In this document: piece by piece, positions 62,301 through 64,000 of the stretch
Position numbering within the stretch: position 1 is the first letter of the stretch
How the letters are laid out: each line of letters opens with the position of its first letter
Assembly: GCF_000314005.1 (NCBI RefSeq)
Contig: NZ_JH980292.1
Location: forward strand, 1,371,994-1,435,993
Direction of reading: 5' to 3'
Source of the DNA: Spirulina subsalsa PCC 9445
Lineage (GTDB): Bacteria > Cyanobacteriota > Cyanobacteriia > Cyanobacteriales > Spirulinaceae
Length of the DNA: 64,000 nucleotides
Position numbers and translations under genes: made by a program
The notes under the pieces: generated by a model
What the model was told of the DNA's origin: nothing
What the model saw: the letters and a program-made list of their open reading frames with translations, nothing else
The model's database searches: none

Positions 62301-63974
62301 GTAAATGCCAATGTAGTGGGTAACGTGGCCCCCTTGATCTCGCACTGGGGCAATGGAACAATCATTCCAGAACATTGAGCCATCTTGTCGATAATTGCGT
62401 AGAGTCACGCGACATTCTTGGGCGGCGGCTAAGGCCTCCCAAAGTTGCCGAGCGCCTATTTGTTCGATGTCTTGATCTTGCAAAAACAGGAAATTACGGC
62501 CGATGACTTCCGAGGACTGATAACCCGTGAGGGACTCAAAGGCGGGATTAACGTAAATGGCGGGATAGTCCCCTTGGGTGGCATCACTGATAATAATGCC
62601 ATTGGGAGAAGCGGCGATCGCTCGTTCAAAAATCCGAAGCCGTTGTTCCTGTTGTTTGCGTTCCCGGATATCTTCCACCACGGCGATTAAATAATCCGGT
62701 TCTCCCCGAGTGGTACGCACAAGAGACAGGGTAGTATACACCCAAATCTCCTCCCCTCGGGCTGTTTTATAGCGTTTTTCACGGGTTAAGGGTTTTTCTT
62801 CTCCCCCCACCAAAGCCTGAACTTGTTGTTTTGTGAGCGGGATAAACTCATCAGCGATTAACTCATACCAAGGTTTCCCTAATAACTGGTCGGGCTGCTC
62901 TTGTAATAACTCACAGAGTTTAGAATTAACCTGCAAGAATTGCCCCTCTAGACTAATCAACGCCATCCCCACCCCAGCCACCTCAAAGGTCGCCCGAAAG
63001 CGTTTCTCGCTGGCTTGTAAGGCGGCGGCGGTGGCCTCTCGTTGGCGAATTTCGGCCTCTAGGCGACTGTTGCGCTCTTGGAGTAATTTGAGGTTTTTGT
63101 CCTGTAAGTCCTCCACTTGAGCCTGTAAACTAGCAATGATGTCATTAACATCATGGGGGTTCACCGCTTCTAAAACACTCGTCTGAGTCACCAGCCCTAA
63201 TAATTCGCCCTGCTTCCCCACAATCACCACCCGCCGCATCCCACGCCGACACATGGCCTCATGGACTGTCCAGAGGGAGACATGGGGGGGGAGAGAAAAG
63301 ACCGGAGAACTCATGACCTCCTTGGCTTTGACCTGACGGAGATCCTGATCATGCCATCGGACTAAATCCCGTTCCGTGATGATGCCCACGGGAATTTTAA
63401 GGGAGCGTTTCTGTCGTCGGACAGTTTTCACAATCACCACACAACTGATCTGATGGCTACTCATTAAGGTGGCAATGTTCAACAGGGAGGTGTGGGGAGG
63501 TGCATCAATGACGGAATCGGTCATGACCTCCTGAATTTGCCGAATCCGCAGGATATCTAAGGGCTGTAAAAACTGGCGCAAACTGGCTAGGGTAACAATG
63601 CCGTAGAGTTTGCCCTGGTCTAGAATGGGCAGATGGCGGATGTGGTGGGATTGGAGAATTTTCAGGGTAGAGACTAAATCCTGTAAGTCGGAGAGTTCGG
63701 CGGTGATTAACTGCCCTGTCATGAGGTCAGATACGGGAATTTCCGACCAACGGAGGTGGGGAGGATGGGCTAAACATCGCACGATGTCCCGTTCAGTGAT
63801 AATGCCCTGTACGTTATCTTGGTCTAGGATTAGGGCATAACTGACCGGGGGCTGCCGTTGGGTCATGGCCGCAATAGTAGCCGCTAGGGAGGTGTTGGGG
63901 GCGATCGCTAAAGGAGCATCATCAACCCATGTTTTGCGTTCTGGAGCATCGTCTACCATGATTTTATCTATCAC
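59325..63974 (-). CDS. Hybrid histidine kinase with CBS, PAS, GAF and receiver domains
   Basis: This 1549-residue multisensor kinase has four CBS repeats (about 15-275) and a coiled coil. PAS domains lie at 325-445 and 450-565, a GAF at 585-745, and further PAS domains at 775-900 and 915-1035. HisKA has His1057 in TMSHELRTPLN, and the ATPase domain has Asn-rich NLLSNSSKF, DTGPGIA and GTGLGLPI. The receiver has Asp1370 (IWMDIRMP). The final 95 residues look helical but show no clear HPt His. CBS repeats suggest sensing of adenylates or nucleotides. The frame begins with GTG, and an ATG five codons in is an equal candidate. Confidence 0.92.
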   Translation of the reverse strand: MIDKIMVDDAPERKTWVDDAPLAIAPNTSLAATIAAMTQRQPPVSYALILDQDNVQGIITERDIVRCLAHPPHLRWSEIPVSDLMTGQLITAELSDLQDLVSTLKILQSHHIRHLPILDQGKLYGIVTLASLRQFLQPLDILRIRQIQEVMTDSVIDAPPHTSLLNIATLMSSHQISCVVIVKTVRRQKRSLKIPVGIITERDLVRWHDQDLRQVKAKEVMSSPVFSLPPHVSLWTVHEAMCRRGMRRVVIVGKQGELLGLVTQTSVLEAVNPHDVNDIIASLQAQVEDLQDKNLKLLQERNSRLEAEIRQREATAAALQASEKRFRATFEVAGVGMALISLEGQFLQVNSKLCELLQEQPDQLLGKPWYELIADEFIPLTKQQVQALVGGEEKPLTREKRYKTARGEEIWVYTTLSLVRTTRGEPDYLIAVVEDIRERKQQEQRLRIFERAIAASPNGIIISDATQGDYPAIYVNPAFESLTGYQSSEVIGRNFLFLQDQDIEQIGARQLWEALAAAQECRVTLRNYRQDGSMFWNDCSIAPVRDQGGHVTHYIGIYSDITRRRQALESLTQQLNRTLLLRQITEKIRLSLDVNHIFNTAAEQLGQVLQVDRCLIHTYYPDPLPCVPLVAEYLVGPYQSLAAFTIPVEGNAHVQAVLTQDAAVVTPNVYKDPLFRGNYDLCEQLEIKSMLAVRTSYNGQPNGLICLHQCCIFREWNNEDIELIESVAASLGIAIAQASLLEQEKQQKLYLDEQNYQLQREIEQRERIEEQLQQTLLRLELVIEASNDGFWDWDFKQQSIYFSPRWKEMLGYQDHEFPNSLESWEKVILPEDRVLALGLVEDYNQGRVPRFLMTQRFYHKNRSIVYILSRAIHIKNEAGEVVRMIGSHTDITETINFQNRLQEQLNQLQEFDRALQQSELRYRAIIEAIPDLMFRVHRNGIYLDFIAAKNSPQLFDHQRIGRHLMDVVPPEIATRHLQVLTQVLSKREMCIYEQEFTLNGQIYQEEVRVTISGDDEVLFMIRDISDRKRTEKALQEAKEAAEAANFAKSQFLATMSHELRTPLNAILGFSQILHQESNLNPEQKDYLSIIQQSGEHLLDLINDILDLSKMEAGQVSLDIAPFNLHELLDLLHSMFYLKAHTKGLTFTIQRPPHLPQFVLGDASKLRQILMNLLSNSSKFTQHGYITLRLQTLPSHDPHLIPLEFSVIDTGPGIAPQDLNRIFDPFVQTEVGRNSQQGTGLGLPISRRFIQLMGGDIAVESRNWRLVSPPEHPPTLVPCPETNPQETCFRFSLCLPTPKEFQSPSSDTPTIISLAPHQPSWRILIVEDIAVNRHLLRSILSPLGFEIEEAENGEKAIALWQTWHPHLIWMDIRMPVMDGYEATRQIRQQERQLPPHTQPPVKIIALTASAFEQQRQAVLDAGCDDFLSKPFLKNHILAKIQEHLGVEYSYSSNSLVTSEYDSLEVELTKVQPSSDAWIAQLQQQPQPWLKHFEEAVSIADEEHIFSLIQEIPYPNSELAASLIQLVKNFQFERILEATAQLLQQFDRPSS

Positions 63975-64000
63975 GGGGGGCAGGGGGGCAGGGGAGCAGG

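Overview
The window is a stretch of cyanobacterial chromosome. The octamer GCGATCGC (HIP1) recurs throughout, inside and between genes. The gene content fits: a naturally split dnaE carrying an N-terminal intein half, a dnaK3-dnaJ pair, a CurT/CAAD membrane protein, two SLH-type porins, DUF1825, DUF3086, DUF3119 and DUF3370 proteins, a GAF-GAF-PAS adenylate cyclase, bilin-type GAF domains, and xisH/xisI homologues. A HetZ-related gene and heptamer repeat tracts of the STRR type make a filamentous lineage likely, but the species cannot be named from sequence alone.

Layout. 1-4.2 kb: a subtilisin-like protease, a transposon remnant, a helix-hairpin-helix gene, a small membrane protein and DUF1825. 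4.2-11.4 kb: housekeeping genes (class A PBP, tyrS, pyrF), then DUF3086, DUF3119 and a lone receiver protein. 11.4-21 kb: a CocE/S15-type hydrolase whose C-terminus comes from a transposon end, an M16 protease, a LysM-SleB hydrolase, mntP, tRNA-Met and a LysM-M23 endopeptidase. 21.5-27.3 kb: trmL, cytochrome b561, dnaJ, dnaK3 and a LysR regulator. 27.5-31.5 kb: a minus-strand accessory island of toxin-antitoxin genes, xisHI, DUF2283 and two Uma2 nucleases. Several of its members are broken, and a duplicated micro-ORF is stop-start coupled to two of the genes. 31.6-43 kb: DUF3370, an active/inactive M16 protease pair, recN, a class III adenylate cyclase, CurT and a HetZ-related regulator. 43.8-48 kb: two tandem porins separated by a tnpB remnant. 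48.2-64 kb: a UvrD/PcrA helicase, a bilin-GAF/GGDEF/EAL protein, split dnaE-N, galT, and a two-gene unit of a hybrid histidine kinase and a GGDEF response regulator.

Repeats have shaped the gene ends. Three different internal-deletion derivatives of one IS200/IS605-type tnpB element keep the same two ends. One supplies the last codons and stop of the CocE gene, and another completes the stop codon of the helix-hairpin-helix gene. A second mobile family (156 and 173 bp, inverted ends, apparent 4-bp target duplications) occurs twice. Heptamer repeats are translated as the C-terminal tails of DUF3370 and of the HetZ-related protein, and a 24-bp palindromic repeat sits in frame inside a Uma2 gene.

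Second-messenger signalling is prominent: one predicted adenylate cyclase, three GGDEF domains (two with intact motifs) and one intact-looking EAL domain lie within 26 kb. The most unusual items are the two-bilin-GAF c-di-GMP protein, the split DnaE intein half, the nonsense codon in xisH and the duplicated micro-ORF. I found no complete transposon, CRISPR array, rRNA or prophage. I could not identify any wholly new system with confidence.
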